In this document: positions 49,301 through 61,635 of the stretch, in pieces
How the letters are laid out: every line of letters starts with the position of its first letter
Position numbering within the stretch: the first letter of the stretch is position 1
Source: Gavia stellata
Taxonomy: Eukaryota > Chordata > Aves > Gaviiformes > Gaviidae
Direction of reading: 5' to 3'
Length of the DNA stretch: 64,000 bases
Assembly (NCBI RefSeq): GCF_030936135.1
Contig: NC_082597.1
Span: 42,787,095 to 42,851,094 of the forward strand
Notes under the pieces: model-generated
Told to the model about the DNA's origin: nothing
Database searches by the model: none
Seen by the model: the letters and a program-made list of their open reading frames with translations, nothing else
Translations under genes and position numbers: made by a program

Positions 49301-52300
49301 ATGAGGTAAAAATAGTCAAGAGTTGAGAAATACATGACAAACAGATGTGTTGCAATATGTGATTAATTAGACAATGAGTGCTTACTTAAAGTATTTTCTT
49401 GACCTTCACCATCTCCCAGCAGTTTCTCTGGAACTTGCTACTGACTGAACACTGAAGCACTAAATCTGTGATCTGGGGGGCAGACTTTTCCTTTTATGAA
49501 CTCCATCTCACATATACCTGTATATACGTCACAGTAAACCAGACATAAATAGATGGAAGATTTACCATAACTATGAACCACATTTCCGCAGGCCTTAGCA
49601 TTGCCTATAACCCATGGCACAGACTTACTGGCATTGCAGCTGCCCAGCCAGGCTTTTCCAAAGTCCCTTGTACTACAGAGATCGCTGTCTCCTAAAATAT
49701 TAAAAAGCACTTAAGCACACATTGTAGAGCAAAGCCAGCCTGTAAGAGGGTTTAAATGACCTGATGTTTCTTAGGTTTGGTCACCTAGTCCTGAGTAAAA
49801 CATGCTGTGAGTTCAGAACATACTAGCTGCTTCTCATCAACTACAGGGTAAGCATAAGTTTGGGCAGATACTCATAACATCTGAGCATACAGAAGCACAG
49901 CTCGCAACAACTAAGTGCAGGAGCTAAGCCCCTGTGCAGCTGCTGAGAGAACTATTCTTGTCAACTCAGCACACTTCACTTAGATACCTGTGAAAAAAAG
50001 AAGAGCCCTTCTGCCACACACCCACACTCCTTGCGCACCCACTTCTGGTATACACCAAGCAGACCCAAATGTGGACTACCTTATTTTTCGCTTGGGGTGC
50101 TCTGTCTTGTCTGCTGTACTTGCTAATTTTCCTACAAAAGCTGAGACGCAGGCCACATGTGGAAGACTTACTAGGTCTGAGCAGGGGTCTAATAGGAAGA
50201 TTTAAAAAGAGTGATGAGACAAATCTTATCCAACATGCCATGTGGACAAACTTCCAACTCCTCTTGATAATGTACAGAAGTAAGACTTCCTATTTCCAGT
50301 AGATGGATTCATGTTCACTTCAGATAAGCATTAGGAATAAGTCATTACTTCAACACGCTCTTGAAAACTTGCAGGGAACCAGTGCATCTCAAACAGAACT
50401 GAGCAGTTATTAAGAAATTAAACTTAAGGTGTGGTAGCAACAACTTCTCTGACCTGTACAAGAAAGTCTTGGATTGGAGGAGGCTATATCTGCACAGAAT
50501 GAAGGAGAAAGCACTGTAGAGCTGTCTACCTACTCCAACATCTGTGCAGCTCCAGCCCCAACCTCACAAGCCATCAAGGCTGTTACATACAGAAATGCCT
50601 TCACTATCAGACTGTTCCCTTTGCACTGAGATGTTTAGCATTTTGTTTACTTAAAGCCACTGAGAATGCCACAACACAATCCTCCTCCCCAACACAAAGC
50701 ATCTGAGAAGGAACTGCTGCACCGACACCTTTGAAAACAGGAAATCTCTGGCAGACAAGCTAATTATCCATTTGTGTGTAAGTTCCCTATCAATTTCTGA
50801 ATCAGGTCTACAACAATGGACCTTAAAACACAGGGAAAATTTAAGTACCAGCTTGAAGGCAAAGATGAACATATTTGATTCCTGCAGTTTTTGATATTGT
50901 TTGGGGTTTTTTTATTTAACAAGTAAAACCCTGTCAAAATTACAGTATCTGCCACATAGCCTGGGAAATACCAGTTCCAAAAATGCAAGTAAGAATCTGA
51001 GCTTATGAAGCTAGTTAGCTGTAGGAGACATTGCTAAGAAGTGTTGATATGCCTAGTGTTGAAATAATCCAAGGTAACATTTCTAGTTGCACCTGACATC
51101 ATCCTTCTCCAGAAAGTAAAACTTCAGAATGCCAAGCTTAAATATGGTCTACTACTTTATTTCAGGATCTGTTTTAATTTATTTTTTTTTACCATTAACA
51201 AAGTTATACTAGACAAGAAAACTCTTTAGTGCTAATGTAATCTAATCTACGTCTGCTAAAAGTGTAGCATTACCAAGATGCATACCTCTCCATCAAGTAT
51301 AAGCTCTGAGCGCCCTTCCCCCTTATCCAAAGTCTCAGTTAATTCTCCTCTCTCTTTCCTCACCAACCCTTCATTTTTCCCTAAGAGAATTCTCTCTTCA
51401 ATATAGCAACCAAACCTGGATAAAAGACATTTACACAGATCTGAAATTTTGGTGAAGTACTGCAACAACTGACCAAGAAATCCCACTTCAGTGACACATT
51501 TTCCTAGCCTGAACTTGTTGACAACAAGGTAACTTATCTTCCTCAAATACTAAAGGAATAGTTTCTCTACAGCTGGGATAAATCCAAGAGAAGTGAAAAG
51601 AATGAGTCACAATACTCCAATCAATGTTGAAAGTTTAATGTTCCTGCTACATACTGCCTTTCAGAATCGCTGAACAAGTGTCATTGATGACAAAACTACA
51701 TTAAGCACCAAAACAGTTTTTACTTAACTGATGCCTTAAGAACTGGCACCTAAATTTGTATGATTATATCCTTCCTTTTGGTGCAGTCTGGAGAGCACAA
51801 GAACTGCTGATTTAGAACTAGCAAGTCAATCTAGAGAGAAGCTTACCAAAATGTGTTGACAGAGATGGTCTGGATCTTGCAGGCTGCAGGTGAGCTTGGA
51901 TACCTACCAAGTCCCCTTTTCAAGTATTGTACCCCGTTGTATGATATGAAGATATTAAATCAGAAAGCAATTGAAACACAAGCCAAATTTCTTAAGAACA
52001 GTGACTTCTGAAATTCAGACAACTTTTAACAGTACTTTTTCTCTTTAAGATACAGTTGCCAGATGCTGTTCGTAAAAATGGGCTAGATCTAAGTAAGGAC
52101 TTCAGATACTTCTCATGTCCAAAAGTATGAATCCCAAAGCCCCATATTAATGACTGCTCAAGCTTGTAACATACCATCAATTCAGTCTCTGCATGCCCTG
52201 AAATTTAAGTTTAAATTTAATCCTGGGAGACATTCAGAGAAGAGACCAAGTGATACCCAAACACCTGGCAGGGTCACTGCCTCAAAGGATAAGCATATTC

Positions 52301-53720
52301 TGTCAGGATTTATGTCATCACAAGAACACAACCACATCTACTTTAACACAGCTATCGGAGAATGCGATCTTAACCTTTCATTACTGTGTTTTTCTACACT
52401 ACAATCTATGGGTTACCTAAAAAACACCTAAGAGCACAACTGTATATAAAACAGTACTGTCGAAACTATAGATAACAAAAGCTCCTTCTCCCAAATCCAT
52501 AAATATCTAGAGGAGAAAGATGAAGTCTGACAGGGATTCTGAAATGAAGCACTGTGATATTTAAGCCTTCAAGGAATTAAAAACTATCAGTTTACTCAGA
52601 GCACACTAGACCTTCTTCCTCTCAGGGGGGCTAAGGATTCAGAAGGGCACTTGTGATAAGCCTCATTCTGTATTACTTACTCTGCAAGCAAAAGACATGA
52701 TAGAGAAACTCTTCTACCAGCCCCATCCTCATGTGGCTGTTGCCTCCTGCTTGCCCTGCTCTTTTCAAGCTTTTAACCCTTTATGGCTAAGTCAGTATAT
52801 CAGTGGCAAGAAAAAGAAAAAAAGAATAGCTACTGCAGAAATAGATCCATGGCTACGCTGGACATTTCTTTCCAACCTTACAAGGACCTCCCCATCCCTC
52901 AAAAAGTTATGTAGGTACTTACTTAGAAGATCAGAACTCCTATAGTTATGTGAAGGACAAGACTGCACAGAGTACAGTAGCATCTTACTAACTAGGAAAA
53001 CTCAAGTGGAAGACATCATCAGTTCATCATCTCTTCAACCTGAGTACACTCAAATCCACATCTGAAGAGCACCTCCACTGCTAGGCTAGAGGCAAGGTTA
53101 GTATGAGAAAGATCTTGTAAGCCCGTATGTTTCAACTGACAATGAACATCCAATATGGACAAAGTATGAACCTGAACATGCAAACATAAGCATAGTGAAC
53201 AGAACATTAGGTGAGGACAGAAGAATTCCTCGGGGTTTGTTTCCTCCTCTGTACTCAGTGTATCAACCATCTACAAACTAGTATAACATCTAAGTCTTCT
53301 AGCACTTCCTTAGTCTGCAGGGCAGATTTTGTTCAGGACAACCTAGCTCTGTCTACACAGACTGGAAATCCAAGGCACCTTTCTTGGCTTCAGATTTCCT
53401 ACTATTAACCAATGCCTTTGAGTCAGGCACAGCAATACCGAAGTCCTTTATCAGATCTAGCCCCACTTCTAAAAACTTGTCTTCTCCAAAATGGCAGTGT
53501 TGACCAATCACTGAAACATCTCGCTCAGATTCACAAGTATCACACTGCAAATGGAAAGCATGGATCAAACTTTCCAAACTATTGTGTTTGGTTTTAAAAT
53601 GCTATGTACTTTGCTTTTCAGTAACTCTCAACTTTTGTTTCTAATAAAAAGTGAACTGCAGCATGAAAGATATGCCTTACCAGTTTACACATGCAGATAA
53701 CACACATGATAATAAAACAA
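46351..53720. other. Intergenic DNA between PHLDA1 (5' end) and NAP1L1 (3' end)
   Basis: No gene is recognised in this 7.4 kb. Open frames are all under about 100 codons. The first few hundred bases may hold more of the PHLDA1 promoter. The rest is AT-rich without a recognisable repeat family. Further TTTATT hexamers (AATAAA on the minus strand), for example at about 51,166-51,171, could serve longer NAP1L1 transcripts. Confidence 0.6.
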
Positions 53721-53724
53721 GACT

Positions 53725-54410
53725 AGCTTCTGAAAATACTAGGTTTTATTCACACCCCGGTGGTAAACAATAACCTTAATATGATGACTAGGTTTCTTTT
53801 GTAGATCACTATGTCACATAAAATACAAAACCCATAGCATAAACAAGCTGACAGTTATGAATGTTTAATGTGGTCTTGTTGGAAATTAAACAAGTTATAG
53901 TCTTCTCAAGTAGTCAAATTCAAAATGCATCATCATCTCCTAGTTAGTACAAGTCACTGCCATTTCTATAACAAAGTAATGAAGGCACAGCTAGTGCAAG
54001 CAGACTTAAACCCGTTCAGACTACTGGGCTGAAAAATACTTTGGTTGGTTCTTCAGGAGAGAGTTCTCTAAACAAATATTGGTCTCAGTTAACAGTTCTG
54101 ATAATCTTTACAGCTGCAGTCTAATAGCTACATGACAAAGACTTCACAAGAACCAAACTATGTAGCAATGAATTAACATTCATGCTTTAGGGGATTTACT
54201 GCATTCTACATATTGGCAGAAAATTATACTGTTAAAATGCTAGGTAGATTGAACCTACATTTTAAACTGGTTCTTATGTGTTTGATTTCTTTTTTTAACA
54301 AATTGGTTACTTAATTCTACCAAGATACAAAACATAAGGCTGTAAGTAACTAATAGTTGTGTTTAGGCTATTACAGTGCAGGTAATCCTCAAGGCCACAT
54401 ACACACTGCT
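53725..54410 (-). other. NAP1L1: NAP1L1 3' untranslated region
   Basis: The segment runs from the base after the TGA stop to the predicted cleavage site. It has no intron and no long open frame in sense orientation. The right limit is firm because the stop codon is clear. The left limit depends on the AATAAA at 53745-53750. Confidence 0.6.
53745..53750 (-). terminator. NAP1L1: NAP1L1 polyadenylation signal (AATAAA)
   Basis: A canonical AATAAA on the minus strand lies about 660 nt after the NAP1L1 stop. It is followed within 30-60 nt by GT-rich sequence (TTGTTTTATTATCATGTGTG, then GCATGTGT), the normal arrangement for cleavage at about 53,720-53,735. Longer alternative 3' ends are possible. 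Confidence 0.6.
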
Positions 54411-54446
54411 TCACTGCTGCTTGCATTCTGCTGGGTTTTGATCCTT
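54411..54446 (-). CDS. NAP1L1: NAP1L1 last coding exon (KDQNPAECKQQ, stop)
   Basis: After the acceptor TCTCAACAG the exon encodes KDQNPAECKQQ and ends with TGA at 54411-54413. The final CKQQ is the CaaX-like C-terminus known for vertebrate NAP1L1, annotated elsewhere as a farnesylation site. The exon enters in phase 0 and continues into the 3' UTR. Confidence 0.95.
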   Translation of the reverse strand, partial: KDQNPAECKQQ

Positions 54447-56019
54447 CTGTTGAGAAAAAAGGAAATATCAGTTTACAGATACCAGTGTTTTAAAAGAACT
54501 ATTCCTATTGCTAAGCATACTTTCTCAAGTTCCAGTATTCAAGTTGTTCTTTCACCTTTTCCCTTAAACTAATTGCCTAGTATTAGTAGTACTGCTGCCT
54601 TTGGATGTGGCAACATCCACAGTGCATTTATTTTTGCTTTGTTAGTGCATAGGTATATGATCCAGACTAAAAATCTGTTCAGAACTAAGTGTGGTGGGAT
54701 ACTCTGAAAGACACTAAAACTGGAAAAAGGAGGAGGAGAGTTATGCATAGTAACAAACAACCCAGCTCAGAAGAAGCATCCAGGCCTTCTACACAGTTTG
54801 AGGCAAAAGAAACTTCCTGTGGTCAGTAACAAGGGCACGGCCTTACTCCAGAAGACACTGTAGAACAGTGCAATGGAACACCAAATCATGGTATGTTCTT
54901 AACACTCTGGAAACATCTTTCGCAATACATTCCAGTTGTTAGAAAATTCTATCGTGGAAAACTTCTGTTATATTGAGACAGACAACCAAAAATATCTCAC
55001 AGAAATATGGGAATTTAGGGAAAAAAGCTTTACTCCACTACCTTGGTCTGCATAGCTACTCTAGGATCACAGTGCTTTATAAATTCAGCTGGCTTTCAGC
55101 CTGTGATCAGCTTACAACTATTTATTCTTCTGTCAATACACTATAGTACCACTACTGTCTCTAGCCCTTTGGCAGTTCTCTCTGAGCATACAGTCTTGCC
55201 CTTTCTCAGTTCTGTTTAGCCTAGAAAAGCAATCTGAGTTGGTGGAAATAAGAAGCCCATCTTGCAGGTGGTTAATTTTTATTCCAAAACTTTCTTGAAT
55301 AGGAAGCAATTTGAATACACTATAGCAGATGAAACATCACCAACAGGTAGTACATTTTGATTAATAGTTCTATACCCTACATATTTCTAGGTACAATGCT
55401 CAGATTATGTAATTCTTTCAATAGTACTTTGATTGTAGCTCAAAGCATTCCTACTGAAAAATATGCTGCCTCCTCATTTGAAATTGCAAGCACATTTTGC
55501 AACAGACATTTTTAGTTCACACAGACTTCATTTTCATGACTGCAACTTTTACCTACCACCATCAGATGCTTTCAGGTGGCCAAATGTGCCTTTCCCTCAG
55601 CCAGGAAAGAGCTATGAATTGAGTGGCTCACAATCACTGTTCCAGCAAACTGAGCCTGACTAGTCATTTGCCCTTCCCATGGAATAAAAAAACTGCCAGT
55701 TGCTCTTGGCTGTTCGCATTTTAGTACTTGGCTGTAGATGCATTCCTGAACCTTGACTTCTGCTACCTCAAGCAATAAAAGACTTGCTATTACCTACCCT
55801 GAAAAAGCCTCAGTTTTTTACTCTTCTGGGAAAATCTCTGACAAGTTCCCAAAAACTGAACCTGGATTACTCAGTTCTCTGCATGTCCTTACAACCATTA
55901 TAGAACATTTTCAACATTAGCAGCAACTTGCTGCAAGGCAAGTTCATAGAAAACCCTACATAAAATTTTAAGTGTTTATAGGCATAAACAAACTTCAAAC
56001 ATTCTTTTTAATTCCTTAC
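54447..56019 (-). other. NAP1L1: NAP1L1 last intron
   Basis: The intron runs from the donor GTAAGG to the acceptor CAACAG, 1,573 bp. It is AT-rich, with no repeat family or RNA gene recognised. If it is retained, the frame from the preceding exon adds V-R-N and stops at 56008-56010, so the CKQQ end would be lost. Confidence 0.85.
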
Positions 56020-56070
56020 TTTTGGGTCATAATCAGGATCATTTTCTTCATCTGCTTCTTCTTCCCCCTC
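56020..56070 (-). CDS. NAP1L1: NAP1L1 acidic-tail exon (51 bp)
   Basis: The exon encodes EGEEEADEENDPDYDPK between acceptor TTTCAG and donor GTAAGG. It is phase 0 at both ends, so it can be skipped without a frame change. It forms the second half of the acidic C-terminal domain, which in this family binds the basic histone surface and is subject to polyglutamylation (family knowledge). Confidence 0.95.
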
Positions 56071-56456
56071 CTGAAAGAAAACACTTGTTTGTATTTCTCT
56101 AGCTTATCCACATTCAGCTTCCTGAGCTATTTAAGAGTAGAATTTAATTTTCTTGAAAAGACATTAATTACCACTTTAAGTTATGCATATTGTATTAGTT
56201 CGCCCTCCACAAAGCACATAATCTTTTGACAACAGGTGCAACTTCATTTCTAAGATACCTCAGGGTTGTCTTTGTTTGGTTTGGGTTTTTTTTAAGAATA
56301 TTCACCCTGGATCCACAAAACAGTATGTTTTATCTTCCATTCATAAGTGATACTTAAATATAGTGTCCAGAGCATTCGAAAACTAAAGGAACTCTTATTC
56401 CAGATAACAAACTACAAAAGCAAAACCATTTAAATAAAGGCCATTTGTCAACTTAC

Positions 56457-56489
56457 CTCATCATCTGCCTCTTCACCTTCTTCATCATA
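56457..56489 (-). CDS. NAP1L1: NAP1L1 acidic-tail exon (33 bp)
   Basis: A short exon between acceptor CTCTCCTAG and donor GTAAGT encodes YDEEGEEADDE. It is phase 0 at both ends and almost entirely acidic. Confidence 0.93.
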
Positions 56490-57316
56490 CTAGGAGAGAA
56501 AATAAATGTTTTTGATAGTGTCAAAAATGCAGCCATTTATGGCTGTAAGTACAGCCAGATAATTCAAGTAGATGCCAGAGACCACATTGTATTGTGCTCT
56601 AAGAGAACTTACTATACCTGACAGACTTAAAAATGCTTTATGTATCAGCATGAACAATGTTCAATCTTTTAAACTACGCCCTGGCAGAGACAATTGTCTA
56701 CACTGAGCTTGTTAAACTGTGATAACACTTCTGGCCAGTAGGGTGTCTCAAAGCCTAAGGCAAGCTGAACAATCAGTCACTTCCCTCTTCCACCACACTG
56801 AGCCAAGGCTTTGGACCAAGGGCTATCATTTTACATTCTAAAAATTAATTTTAAGGCTGGACTTATCTTAGCCAAATCCTTGTTTATGCAGAGGCAGGGG
56901 AGAGAAAATATTTTACCCATATAAAGTTCTGGGGTTTTGTGGTTTGCTTTTCAAGCTTAGCTCCTTTAAAGCACTTTATTCAAACTTCTGCAAAGCTTGC
57001 TTTGAATATCTTGGCATGCTTTGAATGTGCTCATCTATCATTTTCTAAGAAAAGCACCCTTCTAAAAGGATCAGGCTTGAATCTCAAGGAACTTGGTAGC
57101 CCATTATCACTGTAAGCACAAGAACAGGCTGAGCAGCTAGATAAATGAATTACCTTTGTGCTGCTCTTTACTGAACACTCTAGGAAGCTCAGCTGAAACT
57201 AATGTTGATACATCCCATTCTAAGGATACCAACATTGTAAAAGTCAGAAATTACCCTAAGTCTTTAAGCAACATTATTGCAAAGTTTTTAGCATTTTGAA
57301 AGAGTATTATACTTAC

Positions 57317-57439
57317 ATCATCATCATCATCTTCAATAGCTTCTCCTGTGAAGTACAATACTGATCGGGGGACTATACGTTCACGCAAGAAATGACCTAT
57401 TTCAAAGTCTGCAGCAAGGATTGCCTCAGCATCATCATC
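57317..57439 (-). CDS. NAP1L1: NAP1L1 exon encoding the end of the NAP fold
   Basis: This exon encodes 41 residues: DDDAEAILAADFEIGHFLRE, then RIVPRSVLYFTGEAIE and five Asp. It has phase 0 at both ends. The FEIGHFLRERIVPRSVLYFTG segment is the conserved C-terminal helix and strand region of the NAP domain. The Asp run, encoded by five GAT codons, starts the acidic tail and abuts the donor GTAAGT. Confidence 0.96.
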
Positions 57440-58674
57440 CTGCATAAAACAACATTATTTCCTAAACCATAAGCTGATAACTACTTTTTACACAAAAACA
57501 CAAGTTGCACAGTTTTTTTTATGTGGTCAGATTTATACAAATCCCACGTGCTGACTTTTTTTGGTTCAGGATTTGCTTTATAGAATTGAAATTGTGGAGT
57601 CAAGTTTTACACTTTAAGCAGCCTACCTGCAATATGCAGTGGGTCATTGCTTCTTCAGTAAGCTTAATTACACAAAATTCTGGAGTTTAAGTTTTATTTT
57701 TCCCCCACCCGCAACTTGCTTTTTTTCTAAGTAGAAAAATTGTTTAATACCTCCCATAGACTTTCAGTTTGTATGCACAACACCCTTAAGAACTAAACAC
57801 TAGCCAGGTGAGCCTATCTAAAGATTTTACAAGCTACTTCTGATTCCTACAGTGCATCGCCTCCATGATTCCCATTAAGCAAGCCATTGTGAAGCGCCTG
57901 AACACCTAAAAATGCTGTCCAATCCAATCCCAGGTTTTCACTCCTTCTGTTTACACATCAAGTGTTCTGCTGTCCCCCATCTGAGAAGTTGTCTTCAATT
58001 CAAAAAGTTTTTTTTTTAACATTATGAACATACAGCTTTTGGTGTCAATGCCAACTGGAGTTCTAACAGCATGCTTCTGGAAGCTTTAATCAGATTTATC
58101 CTGCAAGCTGCATGATGTATTCAGCACTGTTAAGTGTTTTTGGTAGTTTTCCTCCTTACATAAACGTGGCTTATTGCCACAGAGTTTTCTACTAGTGAGC
58201 ACACAGAAGAGTGGGCTTTTGCAGTTTTCTATTCTTGTTTTATTACTTTCTTCAAGAATTAATAGCTTGGGAATTTTTTAACAGCATAAAATACAAATCA
58301 GACACATGAAGCCATTAGAGAAGATCATCCAAACAATGCCTGAAGGGGAAGACTTAGACCACCCATTAGACCAAAGGCTAATAACAAAGAACACTAACAT
58401 TTGTACAACTTAACAATTTACAAGGTAGCTTTCAGGAAGGATAAGCTGTTGAAGTTTACTAGACTGAACTCTACCATCCAACTCAAATACTCCTAATAAA
58501 GAAAACTCAAATACTTACTATTCATCACAAGTATTCTCAGTTAAATATGGAAGCAGTTAAAGCTGAAGCTGTTTAACAAACTCCCAAACAATTTGAACAA
58601 ACACTTTGTATACAAACACATGAATTCTACTGGTGTTTCCCCTCCACCCCTTTGTATCAAATAAGCCAACTTAC
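57440..58674 (-). other. NAP1L1: NAP1L1 intron between the microexon and the DDDAEAIL exon
   Basis: This is 1,235 bp of AT-rich sequence with several poly-T and poly-A runs. I recognise no repeat family, RNA gene or extra exon in it. Confidence 0.7.
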
Positions 58675-58694
58675 CAGGTCTCCACTTTCAGGAA
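58675..58694 (-). CDS. NAP1L1: NAP1L1 20-bp microexon
   Basis: Acceptor TTTTGTGCAG and donor GTAAGTTG flank TTCCTGAAAGTGGAGACCTG. Its first two bases complete a Val codon begun by the previous exon, and the rest encodes PESGDL, giving ...FFSPPEVPESGDLDDDAEAI..., as expected for NAP1L1. The upstream intron is only 85 bp. Skipping this exon would shift the frame. Confidence 0.95.
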
Positions 58695-58779
58695 CTGCAC
58701 AAAAAAAGAGAGAAGAAACAAATGAGTGAAGTACATACTACTTTTAAAGTGAATGTAGATAAATGAATGTTCAGCTTAC

Positions 58780-58925
58780 CTTCAGGAGGACTAAAGAAGT
58801 TGAAGAAAGAGTCATTGGAAACAGTTTTTGTCACTGTTCTAACTGTTCCGCGACCCTTATGTTTCTGCTTCTTCTTAATGGTTTTCAAAGTAACATTCTT
58901 TCCTTTTTTCCAGTCTATTTGGCAA
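58780..58925 (-). CDS. NAP1L1: NAP1L1 exon with the basic nuclear-localisation segment
   Basis: The exon completes a split Gly codon and then encodes CQIDWKKGKNVTLKTIKKKQ, KHKGRGTVRTVTKTVSNDSF and FNFFSPPE, ending one base into a Val codon. The lysine-rich stretch KTIKKKQKHKGRG is the nuclear localisation signal of this family, carried on the NAP fold. The acceptor is CCTCTCCAG and the donor GTAAGC. Confidence 0.96.
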
Positions 58926-60660
58926 CTGGAGAGGAAAGCAAAAGCAAAAAAAGCTGCAGCTTAATACCGTTCCCCTTGTTACAGGTACCTACTGAGACAA
59001 CTCCAAGGCATACAGTGAATATAAAATATTAATGTAGTATTTATTCAGTGATACCTTTTCATTAGTTTGAGAACAAAAAGTAACAGGTTCATTTTAGGAT
59101 TGAAGTTTTTTCATCCAAAAGCTTCTCCTTCCCCACTCAATCTGAGATACTAATTTTTATCTGCTACCGAGTTCTACCTGGTTTCCTATCAAAGAATGGT
59201 GTCACATCATTTTTCATGCTACCCATCCATTATAGAGTAACATCATATTCAGTCATGCTAGCAATATGCCAAGGTTTACCACATCTATCATTGTAATCAA
59301 TAAGCCCTTAAAATAATGCAATCAAGCAGATGTGTAGTTTTTTGTTGGTTTTTAGTTGTTTGTTTGTGGGGTTTTTGCATTTTCGGTTTGTGGGGGTTTT
59401 TTAACTCTATCTTGCTATCATACCCACAGGCTTGTCTGACACTCACACAGAATTCTGGGGACATGTAAATGAAGAAGTCACATCAATAAGACCATCCACT
59501 TGTGCAGAAGTTTCTGATTAGATTCCTTTAAAGACTCAAAGGAAGGAGGCGAGTTGTTTTGGGACAAGAGGCTGTCTTAGTTAACACAAAACAAGGACTA
59601 GGAATAAATTATTTTCACAGAAGCAGAGCGTCATCTTACAGTGACCTCTGCCAGTATTTATGCTTTTGAAAAACAGTCCAAACTGAGGAAGACAAAACAG
59701 TTTGATCTAAGCTACTCAAGCACTTAAGACTAAATCTTATAGGACATTTGCAGAAATATGTTACATTAAGTGACTGGGAAATTAAGTGGTAAATAAAAGT
59801 CAGTATCAGTAACTGCAGATTAATATACGGATAAAACCAACCCTGACCATGCAGTGATAGGCTCTAAATCAGTTATTATCACTCAGAAGAGCAGTCAGAA
59901 CATTAAAGAGACAGTAACACGAAAGTAACTGAACAGGCCATGATGCATAGAGTCCTGATGTACCCATAAGGCTAATTATGTACAACTCTGGTTTCTCTCG
60001 TCCTTATGTTCACAAGAAGAGGGACATGTACAGAATGAAGAGATTATTTAGTGTGAGGAGTAACAGCTAATTTAGAACAAAAGACATCACGGAGAAAGGA
60101 GCGTGACAGCTCTTTAAAATCATTATGAACCTGGAGTTAATAGGAGATGAGTGTTCTCCATTTCTCAATTAGATTAACTGAAAGACACTCAGAGGCAAAC
60201 ATTCAACACTTAAAAACAAACTGGACAACTGCAATACAGAAAGTAAAACTGGAATAGACGTCCCAAAATGCTGCATGTCAGAAATAGAAAAAGGTTAAAA
60301 GAAGTGATCAAACAAATTTTGAAAAAAGCTATCAAGGCCTACAAAAAGATAACACCATCCACCTTCCAATTCAGCTTTAGTGATTGCAGAACAGTATTTC
60401 TAGATAAATACTCCTTAGATTTTTTTAATTTATATATGCATATATATTATATAAACTTATAATTTATAAAATACATAGTTTTATATATCGTATTGAAGTT
60501 ACTAAAAAACACTAAAAAACTCAAGTCAAACCCAGCTGTTGACAAGTTATTAGGTAGCAATATCTTTTCCAGCACCTTCCCAAGATGCTGTAAGTCTGCA
60601 GTTAGATAATGCTAAGGAAGAAACTTTTACATTGCCTTAAAGTTATTTATTAGCACTTAC
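58926..60660 (-). other. NAP1L1: NAP1L1 intron with low-complexity tracts
   Basis: The 1,735-bp intron contains a G/T-rich stretch on the plus strand at about 59,338-59,402 (A/C-rich in the transcript) and an AT-rich region at about 60,420-60,490 with the 16-bp perfect palindrome TATATATGCATATATA at 60431-60446. No gene is seen in it. Confidence 0.75.
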
Positions 60661-60800
60661 CCTGTACAACCCATGATTTCCGGTCCATCAAAGGAGAAGG
60701 GATCAGAATCATCTGGCTCTGACCTCATTCTATACGTCTTTGTCAACACTTCATTTGTGAAGTAGTCATTTGGTTCAAAATGAAATTCTAATGTGAAACT
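60661..60800 (-). CDS. NAP1L1: NAP1L1 exon (SFTLEFHFEPND...GPEIMGCT)
   Basis: The 140-bp exon encodes 46 residues, from SFTLEFHFEPNDYFTNEVLT through KTYRMRSEPDDSDPFSFDGP to EIMGCT, plus two bases of a split Gly codon. These are the beta-strands of the NAP domain. The acceptor is TTTTTAAG and the donor GTAAGTG. Confidence 0.96.
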
Positions 60801-61452
60801 CTTAAAAAGAATTGCAGAGCGACAACTTTAGCAATTTAGCAACACATACCTTTAACTTCTAAATACCTAAAATCCAAACCAAAAAATACACATGCAATGG
60901 AATATATCCATTTCCTTCAATGTTGAAATGTTGCACATATGTAACTTATTCAAGAATTTGCTGCCCAAGTTGTACAATAAATCTTCAAATGTTTTCATTT
61001 ACCATGTTGATCTTGCACTTACTAGTTAATATAATGCTTACAGTAATGACACAAGATCTCCCAGTGCACAGCTTTCCTAGTGCTAATGTATAGAGAGAAC
61101 TTCTAAATTTAAAATATTAAAACTTAACAAGCTATCTGATTTCTGGCAAGGAAATTATAACAGTTATACAAAAAGTACCTGGAGGTATCAAAATTTAAAG
61201 GTGAAACTTAGTCATCAGATATTAAGGCCAAGTTATTAACTCATGAGAATTGGAAGGTTAAATTAAGTACGAATTCATTCATATGGTACTGCAAGACTAG
61301 TACTAGTCCTTGTACTGTTTTTCAGAAGACAAGAATCAGCTGCATATCTCTCATGATTGCCATAAGACAATTGGCTATCAGAGACCATGCTACTAATATA
61401 CCAATAAGTTAACATAACACAGAAGTAATCTAGTTTAATAGGTTAAACTAAC

Positions 61453-61524
61453 CATAGGCTGTCCAACTTCTGAAAATTTCACTTTTATATCTTTTAAGTG
61501 TTTCAGGATAGGTTCATCATGTTC
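61453..61524 (-). CDS. NAP1L1: NAP1L1 exon (EHDEPILKHL...GQPM), most upstream exon in the window
   Basis: The 72-bp exon encodes 24 residues, EHDEPILKHLKDIKVKFSEV followed by GQPM, with phase 0 at both ends. The acceptor is TTCTTTACAG and the donor GTTAGT (a slightly weak GT donor). The preceding exon, expected to end in the conserved ...DLLSDMVQ, is not in this window. The CR1 element lies between the two. Confidence 0.95.
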
Positions 61525-61635
61525 CTGTAAAGAAAACACAGTTTATTCAATTTTCATAACATTAAATTGTAGACAGATTTAAGACCCTGCAGAGATAAAG
61601 CCATATTTAGAATGAGGTTTACATATGACAAGAAC

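Larger units (their letters stand above)
53725..61524 (-). other. NAP1L1: NAP1L1 gene, 3' half (partial; 5' exons outside the window)
   Basis: Eight coding exons, read right to left, give one continuous frame of 206 residues that matches the C-terminal half of nucleosome assembly protein 1-like 1 (about 391 residues in human). All junctions use GT..AG, and the phases agree throughout. Introns from right to left are 652, 1735, 85, 1235, 827, 386 and 1573 bp. They hold no second gene that I can recognise. Intron 58926-60660 contains a G/T-rich low-complexity tract and an AT-rich palindrome. The upstream coding exons lie past position 64,000, beyond the CR1 insertion. NAP1L1 is a histone H2A-H2B chaperone that shuttles between cytoplasm and nucleus. 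Confidence 0.93.
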
